Assembly (NCBI GenBank): GCA_027924585.1 | Contig: BSBM01000260.1 | Location: 14,335,001 to 14,399,000 of the forward strand | Direction: 5' to 3' | Origin: Larix kaempferi | Lineage: Eukaryota; Streptophyta; Pinopsida; Pinales; Pinaceae | Length of the DNA: 64,000 nt | Part shown: piece by piece, positions 35,313 through 46,090 of the stretch | Layout: each line of letters begins with the position of its first letter | How positions within the stretch are numbered: position 1 is the first letter of the stretch | Notes under the pieces: model-generated | Told to the model about the DNA's origin: nothing | Databases searched by the model: none | The model's input: only the letters and a program-made list of their open reading frames with translations | Translations under genes and position numbers: made by a program

Positions 35313-37163
35313 GTAAAAGTTATAGTTTTATTTGCAATTCTTGAAAAAAGTTGAATTTGTTTATATATTAACTCAACATTGAGTTTTTTCATTTATTAAC
35401 CCATTACAATAAAAATAGTTGTTAGTTTAAATGGAAATCAATGCTTTTAGACATGGAAAAATTGTGTTGCATGAAATTCCTACATATTAAGATGAGAAAA
35501 TGATAAATGTTATAAGAAATTTATGGAGTCCCATGGATTTAAATCATCTTTCTTGGAATGTAATTAAAAGATGATACACTCTTCCATCTACATGGTTTTT
35601 TGAACCATGACAATGTCATTGTAGTTATTCAATTCAAGAAAAAATGCAACCCTAAACACAACTTTAGTCGCAATGGCACCTCCCCCTAACACTAGACCCA
35701 ATGTTATTAAAACTAGTTTGATATTAAATGATTGTTGTCTCACCAATACCCCAACAATGCCCAAATCTCAATAGTACTTAGTCCTTTTACCTTCAACAAC
35801 CACACCAGCATCTTCAATGACAATTCAATAATCAACTAATTATGCCACCTCATTGACAAATTAACGAACTGATTTAGCATTAACTCACAATTGAGAGGGG
35901 ATCACACATTATACATGATGGGTGATCAAAGGGGGGCCTACCCATTAACAAAACCAATCACAACTTAGGGGTCAACTCTAAATGTAATGCTTTGATTGGA
36001 CTTAGATTAGATATTACACTTTTGGGTGTTCTCGTATATTTGGAAAAACCTAATATTTGATTGACTTATTTTATTTGGACACTCCATTATGATATGTTAT
36101 ACTTGCTTAGGTGTGACATGCTTTCTGTGTATGTGGGTGATGAATGAATCATGATATGTATTATTTCCTATGCATTGTGGTGATGCATTATGATTTTGTG
36201 TTGAAGTTATATTATCACATGGTTTATATGAATTTATATGGCATAACATTGTGGTGTTGCTGATAGGTTTTGAGTGTGATACCAAGTACCATAAGCATGA
36301 TGGACCTCAATAGGGAATCAAGTAATGTAGACTTGAGACGGGGTTGAGACTCTATGTTGGGCTTACCTTGGAACTCTATGCATTTCATTTTTCATGCATT
36401 GCCTCCATCCCTGACACGAAAATCTCAATTCCACAGACAAAGTTTGTGATAGGCTACAATTGGCACTTACATGGGATTTTGATAAATTCAAACTAGCATT
36501 CATGTATGCAAGTCCCTTATGGGATATCCAAATTCTCATTAATGCACATGATTGAACCATGCAATGTCTTTTGAAGGAAATGTAAAAGATGGTTTGTGGC
36601 ATAGTTCAACATTAAACTAGGGGTGAGGGTTTTTATTGATACCATTTCCTTCACAAGAAGAAAGGGCCAAAATTGCAAAGATTCCCTATGAGGAAACATG
36701 ACACTCTTGCTTGTTTAATAGAGGTGAATTCCTATGTTATTCGGGTAAATTTTTCATTCTCAATCAAATTCATATGCCTCGAAAAGATGTTTATGTTTAG
36801 ATAAAAACAATAAAATGAAGTAACATAAAAAAGATGCCACCCACAAAGGTGTTGCAATCTTCAATACAATAAAAAACTAATAAAACTAAATCATTACCTA
36901 AAAATGACATGCAACTTCTTGCTAACTCCTTTTTCTCTTTTCCTCATACTTTTGATAAAACATTTAAAAAGGGGAAGATATTCTACACAGCAAAATTATC
37001 AAGTTAGAAATATTACTGGTTCATTTTACATCATGTCAATGAAATATATTTTCCAAGACTATTCAAGGAAGCAAGGTGACAATATATGTTGAAAGCGATG
37101 CACGATTATAACTCTATATTCAAAGAAGTTTGAAAAATAGGGTACATGTTCAAATGTTAGTAT

Positions 37164-37720
37164 TCATAACCAAAGGCATATTCCAATGGGGTTTCTCAAA
37201 GATTCAAATTGACATAGTGGGTAGGGCTTCATGGAGGCATGGTAGCAGAAGAGCTCTAGAGCGTGTTGTTCATCAAGCCGTGTAAGCTTATAAATGGATG
37301 AGTCTTCAATTCCCGAGCTCGTGAGAATATCTTTATTTCTAGGTGTAATCAATATTAAACTATGTGAGCGAATAAGAGTAGTGCATCAACTTGATCTACA
37401 TCATCTACAATTATTAAGGCCTGAAAATCTGAGAGATGTTGTTTAATCATCTCTATACCTTCATGGATGTTATTTATTTGCGGATGCCTTCATCGATGTT
37501 ATTTAATTTATTTGTCAAACTCTTAAGAAGCTTTCTCTGCAATGAAATTAAAGAGTCTTTAAGTGCATTTTCTCTTATGTCAAATAAAAAATAAAAAACA
37601 AGCTGCGAACTCTTTCGATTGAAGAGTTCTTTTGCCAGGGTTGTCTTTTCTACACGACGGGAGGTTTTCCACCCTGCTCTGTTCTTGCTGTTGCAATAAA
37701 ACTTCATGTTCAAAATGTTT
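37164..37720 (-). pseudogene. TIR-NBS-LRR NB-ARC fragment, copy 2
   Basis: In transcript order: a damaged P-loop (RRVEKTTLAKELFNRKSS), ENALKDSLISLQRKLLKSLT, then after stops ALIIVDDVDQVDAL (kinase-2/Walker B, about 37424-37386), then TPRNKDILTSSGIEDSSIYK with LDEQHALELFCYHA (RNBS-B to ARC1 region). NB-ARC is the nucleotide switch of plant immune receptors. Compared with copy 3, about 18 bp around the glycine-rich P-loop are deleted. TIR and LRR parts are absent and several stops intervene. Confidence 0.75.
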
Positions 37721-38439
37721 TAAATTTTCATCCAAACCCTTTAGTCTAAGAAGTGTTGTTCAGTTTTGTGAGACTCGTCCATTTATAAGCTATTTTCACG
37801 AGCTCAAACCCATATCATCCAAGAAGTGTTTCAGTTTTTTGAAATTTAGTTTTCAGAATAAATTGTTGTTTTGAATGGATTAAAAAACTATGCTATCATT
37901 CTTTAAAAAAAAGCCGACCCACTATGCTGTCAGCCACTATTTTTTCTATGAGAATGAATACAAAACTTTAAGCCTTTCAATAATCCATAATTGACAAATG
38001 TACAGAAAATTTGTTTTATTAACACCTTCTACTCAGAAAAACAATGTTTAGAAACACATTTTAATATAGAAGGGGATAAATTTATTTTATTTTTGGTTGC
38101 AATTTTATTTTAAATTTTAAATTATTTATTTTATTTTTAGTTGCAATTTTATTTTAAATTTGGTAGTAATTTTTTGAAAGTTATTTATTGGATTGATTGG
38201 AACTTTAATAATAAAACTTCTCTTTTGGATCATTTTAATATAATCTAAATCACTAAAATTTTGTAAAATTATAGAATCAAAGTAAAACATGAGTCTTGAA
38301 TTCTAAGAATATTGGGTTCATGTTAACATATTTTTAAGTGTGAAGAGATAAGCTTCAGTAAAAGTAGAGTAACTTAAGAAGGGATTTTTTTTTAAAATAG
38401 TACTTTATATTTGCAAGATTTTTTGAAAAAGTTGTTTTA

Positions 38440-40400
38440 TTTTATAAATTGCAGCCTTAATTATGGAACTTTGTTGTAAAAGTTTTGATCCTTTTAAGCA
38501 ACCATATCATTGAAATTTTGAAATACTTATTTAATTAAAGCATAGCTCTACCTTGTCAGAGAAAAAAAGAAAGAAAAAATAATTATCTAAAAAAATTGAA
38601 TTTGTTTATCTATTACGTCAACATTGATTTTATTTATATATTAACTCATTAATATAAAAAAAAAGTTTAAATGGAAATGGGTGCCTTCATTCATCAAAAA
38701 ATTGTGTTGTGATGAAATCTCCACATATTAATATAAGAAAGTGATAACTAAGAAACTTATGTAATCTCATCGATTCAGATCATCTTTCTTGGAATGTGAT
38801 TAAAAGATGATATGATCTTCCATCTACATGGTGTTTTGAATCATGGTAATGTCACTGTAGTTATTCAATTCAATATTACATAAACAATGTGATCCCGATG
38901 AAACCCTAAACACAACTTTAGCAACAATAGCACCTCCCCTAATGCTAACCCAATGCTAAAGCTAGTTTGATACTAAACCATGTTGTCACACCAATAACCC
39001 AACAATGCCCAAATATCAACATTGCTCATTCTTTTACCTTCAACAACTATACCAAGCATCTTTAATGTCAATTCAAGAATCAACTATGTGTGCCACATCA
39101 TTGACAACTTAATGAATCATGCTAACATTAACTCACAATTGAGAGGAAACCACACACTATACACCATGGGTGATCAAAGTGGACCTAATCATTAGCAAGA
39201 CTACACACAACTTAGGAATTAACTCTAATTGTAATGCTCCAATTTAGACTTAGACTAGATATTGTACTTTGGGGGCATTCCCAGATATCTAGAACAACCA
39301 ATGTTATGTTTTGATGGACTTGCTTATATTTGGAAATTATATTATAACATGTTATACTTGCTTAGGCACAACATGATTTTTGTGTATATGGGTGATAAAT
39401 AAATCATGATATGTATTATTTCTTATTTGAATTGTGTAATGCATTATGAATTTTTTTACTTATGTTTTATGATTACATGATTTATATTTTGAATTTATAT
39501 GGTATATCCTTAATGTTGCTAATTGGGTGTTGGGTGTGATAGATAAGCCCCATAAACATTATGGAACTCAAGAGGGAATTAAGTAATGCAGACTTGAGAA
39601 GGGGGTTAAGATTCTATGGTGGGACTACCTTGGAGTTGTATGCATTTAATTTTTCTTGCATCACCTTTAATGCCTAACACAAAATCTTATTTTCCACAAA
39701 GAAAGTTTGTGATAGGATCCCATTGGCATTCACATGAGATCTTTATATATTCAAAGTGGCATGGATGCATATAGGTACTTCTTAAAATATCCAAATACTC
39801 ATTAATACACATGGTTGAATGGCACTAGCATAGATTATGGATCTATCAAGCTCTAAGAGGGATCAAATCTCTTGAGGTGTAAATTTTTTTTATCATCTGA
39901 AAGAATCTAGGCACTTAGACATAGATGAAGAGATTCATGTAACAATATTTTGATGTAAATATCATGTTTATATTGTTTATATTTTTGTGTAAGTCTAGAC
40001 CTTTGGTCATTTTATCTTTATCTAGTAGTTTTTATATTAGGTGTATCTATCAAATCTCTCTCTTTCATATGCATACAGATATTTTTATTTTATTGACAAA
40101 TAATATTACTATTATTTATTATAAGTATTGTATTTTTTTAAGCTGACATGTAACTATTACCCACGTACATGACAACATCTTTCTCATGCTAGGTTGTAGA
40201 GTATCTCACTACTCTTGGTGCAACAATGCTTTTCAAAGAAAAAATAAAGCATGGTTGGTGACATAGTTCAAGTTTTAATTAATGGTGTAGGGATTTTGTT
40301 AATATAATTTATTCACAAAAAGGAAATGTGAAATAAAAAAAAATTCCCTATGTAGAAACATGACACACTCTCTCTCTTGTTTTATAAAGATGAAACTCCT
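38440..40400. repeat. Diverged partial copy of the multi-kb repeat
   Basis: The landmark order of copies 1-3 is recognisable at lower identity: TTGAATTTGTTTATCTATTA, ACCCTAAACACAACTTTAGC, CCATAAACATTATGGAACTC and GACACACTCTCTCTCTTGTT. It lacks the tRNA and has no TNL portion. The higher divergence suggests an older duplication than copies 1-3. Confidence 0.7.
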
Positions 40401-40439
40401 ATGTTGTTTGGACAAATTTTACATTCTCAATCAAGTTCA

Positions 40440-41110
40440 TAGATCTCAAATAAATAATTAATAATTATATTTTAAAAAAAATAACACCCAAAGACCAAGC
40501 AAGTTTTCTAAAAATTCATAAGAGTTTCTAAAAATTCAGAACTCCTATGTTGTTTAGGACAAATTTTGCATTGTCAATCAAATTCATATATCTCAAATAA
40601 ATAATTAATAATTATATTTAAAAAAAATTACCACACAAAGGCCAAGCAAGTTTTCTAAATAATTAATAATGTATTTAAGAAAAAAATACCACCCCAAAAC
40701 CAAGCAAGTTTTCTAAAAATTCAGCATAATTAATAATTATATTTAAAAAAAAGCAACCCAAAGACCAAGCAAGTTTTCTTCTAAAAATTCAGCAAGTTTT
40801 CTTCTAAAAATTCAGCAAGTTTTCTAAATAATTAATAATGTATTTAAGAAAAAAATACCACCCAAAAACCAAGCAAGTTTTCTAAAAATTCAGCATAATT
40901 AATAATTATATTTAAAAAAAAGCAACCCAAAGACCAAACAAGTTTTCTTCTAAAAATTCAGCAAGTTTTCTAAATAATTAATAATGTATTTAAGAAAAAA
41001 ATACCACCCAAAAACCAAGCAAGTTTTCTAAAAATTCAGCATAATTAATAATTATATTTAAAAAAAAGCAACCCAAAGACCAAGCAAGTTTTCTTCTAAA
41101 AATTCAGAAA
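40440..41110. repeat. AT-rich minisatellite next to tRNA-Met
   Basis: Alternating modules AAACCAAGCAAGTTTTCTAA, AAAATTCAGCATAATTAATA and AATGTATTTAAGAAAAAAAT form higher-order units of about 146-170 bp, repeated roughly four times. The array lies immediately on the 3' side of the tRNA at 41116-41205 (downstream of it on the minus strand). Confidence 0.85.
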
Positions 41111-41115
41111 ATGCA

Positions 41116-41205
41116 TGGGGTGAGAGAGGCTCGAACTCTCGACCTCAGGATTACTCAATCGTTAAGCTATGAGACCTACGCGCTAACCAACTGCGCCACC
41201 ACCCC
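41116..41205 (-). tRNA. tRNA-Met (CAU), elongator, with ~16-nt intron
   Basis: On the minus strand it begins GGGGTGGTGGCGCAGTTGG and ends CTCTCTCACCCC plus discriminator A. Acceptor GGGGTGG pairs with TCACCCC, the T arm is GAGAG-TTCGAGC-CTCTC, and the anticodon loop is CTCATA with anticodon CAT. The length of 90 nt against 74 expected leaves an intron of about 16 nt just 3' of the anticodon (around GCTTAACGATTGAG), a known feature of plant elongator tRNA-Met genes. A- and B-box elements look intact and a TTTT stretch lies about 6 nt past the 3' end (GCATTTTC) as a Pol III stop. This is the best intact gene in the window. Confidence 0.88.
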
Positions 41206-44100
41206 GTTGTTGTAAACCGTTCTTTTTAAACTATAACTTAGTCTTGCACCTAAGGTAACATTTTTGGTTTGGTGAACTGTAGGAATTTCAAAAACGTATT
41301 TGTTAAATCAATTGGTACGCCAAGATGTGTAACAAGAAATTTAATCCGTGAAAGTCATAAAATCGCAATTATCTGTGATGGCTCCCTGCAACGTGATCGG
41401 CCCGGGAGAAACAAGCACATAGTAAGATTTAGATAACTTCTTAATAATCCATTTATTAATGGTTTTCATAAATTGTGGATCCACTTTGAGAGTGGAGATT
41501 TTCATAGCTGGACATATGGTGATGTTAGTTTATGGAACTCTCACATAATTGAATCAAGAAGATATTATTTGCTTTTAATATGTAAAAGTTATAGTTTTAA
41601 TTTTTTGTTGGAAATTTTAATTATAAAATTTTACTTTAAAGGTTTACGTTAGAATTTTGAAAATTTTGTTAAATCAAGCCATAAGAGAGTTATGAACAAA
41701 AAAACACTCTTAAAAAAGTTGAATTGTTTACTTATTAACTCAACATTGAGTTTTTTTATTTATTAACCCATTATAATAAAAACTAATTGCTAGTTTAAAT
41801 GGAAATTGATGCCTTCAAACATGGAAAAATTGTGTTGTATGGAATTCTCACATATTAATAGGAGAAAATGATAAATGCTATAAGAAACTTATGGAGTCCC
41901 ATGGATTGAAATCATCTTTCTTGGAGTGTAATTAAAAGATGACACACTTTTCAATATACATGGTTTTTTGAATCATGATAATGTTAATGTAGTTATTCAA
42001 TTCAAGAAAATATGCAACCCAAAACAAAACTTTAGCGGCAATGGCACCTCCCCTAACACTAGACCCAATGCTAAAGCTAGTTTGATACTAAATCATTTTG
42101 TCTCACCAATACCCCAACAATGCCCAAATATCAACAATACTCAATCTTTTGCCTTCAACAACTACACGAACCATCTTCAATGACAATTTAATAATCAACT
42201 AATTATGCCACCTCATTGACAAATTAACGAACTGATTTAGCATTAACTCACAATTGAGAGGGATCACGCATTATACATGATGCGTGATCAAAGGGGACCT
42301 ACTCATTAACAAAATCAATCACAACTTAGACTAGATATTACACTTTTGGGTGTTCTCATATATTTGGAAAAACCTAATATTTGATTGACTTATTTTATTT
42401 AGACACTCCATTATGATATGTTATACTTGATTCGGGTGCGACATGTTTTTTTGGTATGTGGGTGATGAATGAATCATGATATGTATTATTTCCTATGCAT
42501 TGTGTGATGCATTATGATTTTGTGCTCAAGTTATATTATCACATGGTTTATATGAATTTATATGACATAACAATGTGATGTTGCTAATAGGTTTTGAGTG
42601 TGATACCCAAGTCCCATAAGCATGATGGACCTCAACAGGTAATCATAGTAATGTAGACTTGAGGAGGGGGTTGAGACTCTATGTTGGGTTTACCTTGGAA
42701 CTCTATGTATTTCATTTTTCATGCATTGCCTCCAATCCCTGACATGAAAATTTCATTTCCACAGACAAAGTTTGTGATAGGCTTCAATTGGCACTCACAT
42801 GGGATTTTGACAAATTCAAACTAGCATACATGTATGCAAGTCCCCTTATCGAATATCCAAATTCTCATTAACACACATGATTGAAACATACAATGCCTTT
42901 TGAAGAAAAAGTAAAACAGGTCTGTGGCATAGTTCAACATTAAACTAAGGGTGTAGGGTTTTTATTGATACCATCTCCTTCACAAGAAGAAAGGGCCTAA
43001 ATTGCAAAGATTCCCTACGAGGAAACAAGACACACTCTCCCTTGTTTTATAGAGGTGGAAGTCCTGTGTTATTCGGATAATTTTTCATTCTCAATCAAAT
43101 TCATATGCCTCCGAAAGATGTTTATGTTTAGATAAAATAATAAAATAAAGTAACATCAAAGATATGTCACCCACGAAGGTGTTGCAATCTTCAATACAAT
43201 CAAAAGCTCATAAGTATAAATCATTACCTTAAAAATGACTATGCAACTTCTTGCTAACTCATTTTTCTCTAAACATTTAAAAGGGAAAGATATTATGCAA
43301 AACAAAATTATCAAGTTAGAAATATTACTTGTTCATTTTACATCATGTGAATGAAATATATTTTCCAAGACTATTCAAGAAAACAAGGTGACCAATATAT
43401 ATGGAAAGCGATGTAAGATTATAACTCTATATTCAAAGAAGCTTAAAAAATAGGTACATGTTCAAATGTTAGCATTCATAACCAAAGGCATATTCAAATG
43501 GGTTTCTCAAAGATTCAAATTGACATAGTGGGTAGGGCTTCCTGAAGGCATGGTAACAGAAGAGCTCTATAGAGTGTTGTTCATCAAGCCATGTGAGCTT
43601 ATAAATGGATGAGTCTTCAATTCCCGATCTCGTGAGAATATCTTTATTTCTAGATGTAATCAATATTAAACTATGATAAGAGTTAGTGCATCAACTTGAT
43701 CCACATCATCTACATCATCTACAATTATTAAGGCCGGAGAGATGTTGTTTAATCATCTCTATACCTTCAAACTCTTAAGAAACTTTCTCTGCAATACAAT
43801 TTTAAGTGTATTTTCTCTTACGTCAAATAAAAAACAAGATGCGAACTATTTCGATTGAAGAGTTCTTTTGCCAGGGTTGTTTTTTCTACACCACCCAACC
43901 CAGCAATTCCCACGACGGGAGGTTTTCCATTCTGTTCTGTTTTTGCGGTTGCAATAAAACTTCATGTTCAAAATGTTTTACATTTTCATCCAAACCCTTT
44001 AGTTTAAGAAGTGTTGTTCAGTTTTTTTTGAGACTCGTCCATTTATAAGCTATTCTCATGAGCTCAAACCCATTCATTCTTTTAAAAAAGCCAACCCACT
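41206..44100. repeat. Multi-kb repeat unit, copy 3
   Basis: This shares with copies 1 and 2 the order CTCCCTGCAACGTGATCGG, ACATATGGTGATGTT, TTTGATACTAAATCAT, ATAAGCATGATGGACCTCAA and ACATGTTCAAATGTTAGCAT, followed by the TNL fragment. It lacks the 387-bp insertion of copy 2 and the LINE of copy 1, so it shows the uninterrupted state of both sites. Confidence 0.85.
43469..43935 (-). pseudogene. TIR-NBS-LRR NB-ARC fragment, copy 3
   Basis: It begins PPVVGIAGLGGVEKTTLAKE (about 43930-43865), a P-loop GxGGxGKTT in which the Gly before Lys is Glu. ALIIVDDVDDVDQVDAL (about 43735-43685) is the Walker B/kinase-2 motif with three extra codons relative to copy 2. TSRNKDILTRSGIEDSSIYK and LDEQHSIELFCYHAF follow. 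The part between P-loop and kinase-2 is shortened. The P-loop Glu is shared with copy 2, so it probably predates the duplication. Confidence 0.75.
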
Positions 44101-45734
44101 AATATAAGGCTTATCCTAATTTACACTTATGATGTTTAAAAATAAAGTTTCACACGACTCATGCATAATTTATCTCTATTCACAGTAATGTTTGAAATTC
44201 TTGGCTTTATATGTTAAATGTAGATATCCTTTTCATTTTTAAATATGATAACTACACATATTTTATTGAAGTTATATGTTTATTTAAAATAATAATACCA
44301 AAAAAAATATTAATATCTTGAATATACATTTATCATGATATATAGTATACTTAAAAATGTAGTATTTTAGTTGGTAGAAAAATATTAAGCTAATACAAAA
44401 TATAGTGAAATTGGTAAAATTTAATAGTTTCAAGTCAAAAAAGTGTAAATGAAATATATTTCGTGTGAAATACATAAAAAGAACTTCTCCAATTCAATAA
44501 TATCTATGTAGACTTGTTGTAATTTGCAAAATGTTAAATTGTCCATATTTAATACTAAGAACATTAAATTGTCCATATTTAATCCCCGAAGCATTAAATT
44601 GTCCATATTTAATCCTCAAAAAACACAATAAGTTGTAATTCTTACAAATAACATCTTGGTTTGAATGCATTTCTTACTAGCTATTTTGAGTTTCTAATAG
44701 CTCAATTATAGTGATATTTGGAAATGCCCTATTGAATTATATCCTAGATGTATAACATTTGTAAATGTTAAGTAGTTGGTTGGCTTTAGTGATGTTTTAA
44801 GTGTGAATTTCATGTTAAATAAGTTCATTTTGTAGTTTGTCATTGATTAATTTCATTTAAAAAAATATAAGAAATAATAAGAAATAAATATCTCAACCTA
44901 GGCGGGACCCAAGTCAAAAACTTAATACATACATACATATAAAGAGATTTACTTAGAAATAATTCAAAGAAAATTTCATAAATGTTTTGAATGTATGCAC
45001 TTAGTAGTTTTGTCATAATAGTTTGAATGTATGCAACGAGTAGTTTTGCTATAATAGTTTGAATGTATGTACTAAATATGCTTCTAAAAAGAAATCACAA
45101 AATAATAAATCTTGGATCTCTCACTCATGCTCCCATACTAAAAAAAGATAATAATATCTTCACATGTTAAGACCATTAAATAGATTTATGTTTTATCCTT
45201 ATGCATTCTTGATTATTTCATGAGAATGACCTTGATTGACTGAGTGGCAAAATGTCCAGTTCAGTTATTGCTTTAGGTCATAGATTATTTGCATGCAATG
45301 ATGAGTATGGAAGATACTACTTGTGTTCAAATGTCCTAACTTAATATTGTTTTATGCACATGGATGTTTTCTACCAATACTCACCCTCAAGGTATGACAA
45401 AGGTACCATGACGTGCATCTTTCCTTTAGGAGAATTCTTACTAAACTTATAGAATTATTGAATGCACTTGTTTCAGTCACTCATGTTGTGGTTGTAAGTG
45501 AATTCTTATTAATGGTTGTTTTAGATTTGCTTTGGATGAAGAGATAAGTTTAATGGCATATGAGATACATTTATATTTGATGTGCATTGGCATAGATGGT
45601 GCATTCAAAGTTCATGTTGCCTACAAAGCTATTACCAAAATATCCTTATAACGCCAATTTCATTAAACTTGGACTTATTCTAGTCCAAGTCACTTTGAAG
45701 ACAGGTCAAAAACCATCTTTCTAAACTCCAAAAT
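44101..45734. other. AT-rich spacer with two small tandem repeats
   Basis: ATTAAATTGTCCATATTTAA is repeated three times at about 44533-44615 with a period near 30 bp. AATAGTTTGAATGTATGCA with AGTAGTTTTG recurs three times at about 44985-45070 (period about 35). No gene was recognised. Confidence 0.6.
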
Positions 45735-45995
45735 CAAGCAAAATCCGGTTCCAAAACTGCCAAATCCACGTTCCAAAAGTGCCAAAACCGGTTCCAAAAG
45801 TGCCAAAACCGATTCCAAAATTGCTAAAACCGATTCCGAAAGTGCCAAATCAAGGTTCCAAAAGTGACAAAATCGGTTCCTAAAGAGCCAAAACCGGTTC
45901 CAAAAGTGCCAAATCCGGTTCCGAAAGTGACCAAACCGGTTCCGAAACTGCCAAATCCATTTCCAAAAGTGCCAAAATCCAGGTTCCAAAACCAT
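45735..45995. repeat. 22-bp tandem array (GGTTCCAAAAGTGCCAAAAC)
   Basis: About eleven variant copies of a 22-bp unit around GGTTCCAAAAGTGCCAAA. Both strands stay open through it because 22-bp units shift frame every copy, giving repeated Trp/Phe/Arg or Leu/Glu frames. It is not a CRISPR: there are no unique spacers. Confidence 0.85.
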
Positions 45996-46011
45996 ACTTT
46001 TTATTTTGATA

Positions 46012-46090
46012 TTGGTGTCTGTATAATATGACGGTAATTTGAAGTTGAATGTCATTAACCAACACCCCATTTTTGAATGAGGCTTGAGAT
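46012..46090 (-). pseudogene. Duplicate of the 3' end of the FCP1/NIF-like exon
   Basis: GTATAATATGACGGTAATTT through ACACCCCATTTTTGAATGAG matches 55724-55790, the terminus of the NIF-like exon at 55732-56348 (minus-strand protein end MGCWLxTFNFK). The match stops at about 46090, where the palindrome-bearing repeats begin, so a second copy of that gene end lies beside the palindrome array. Confidence 0.75.

Larger units (their letters stand above)
34211..37960. repeat. Multi-kb repeat unit, copy 2
   Basis: This is the most complete copy in the middle of the window and carries the same landmark order as copy 1. It differs by a truncated tRNA relic, a 387-bp insertion at 34926-35312, loss of about 100 bp that copy 1 has after GTAAAAGTTATA, and a retained TNL fragment at its right end. 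It ends near GCCGACCCACTATGCTG (about 37930), matching GCCAACCCACTAATATAAG at about 44100 in copy 3. Confidence 0.85.

Noticed and set aside
45735-45995. CRISPR-like array
   Set aside because: The 22-bp units are directly tandem with no unique spacers, in a eukaryotic context.
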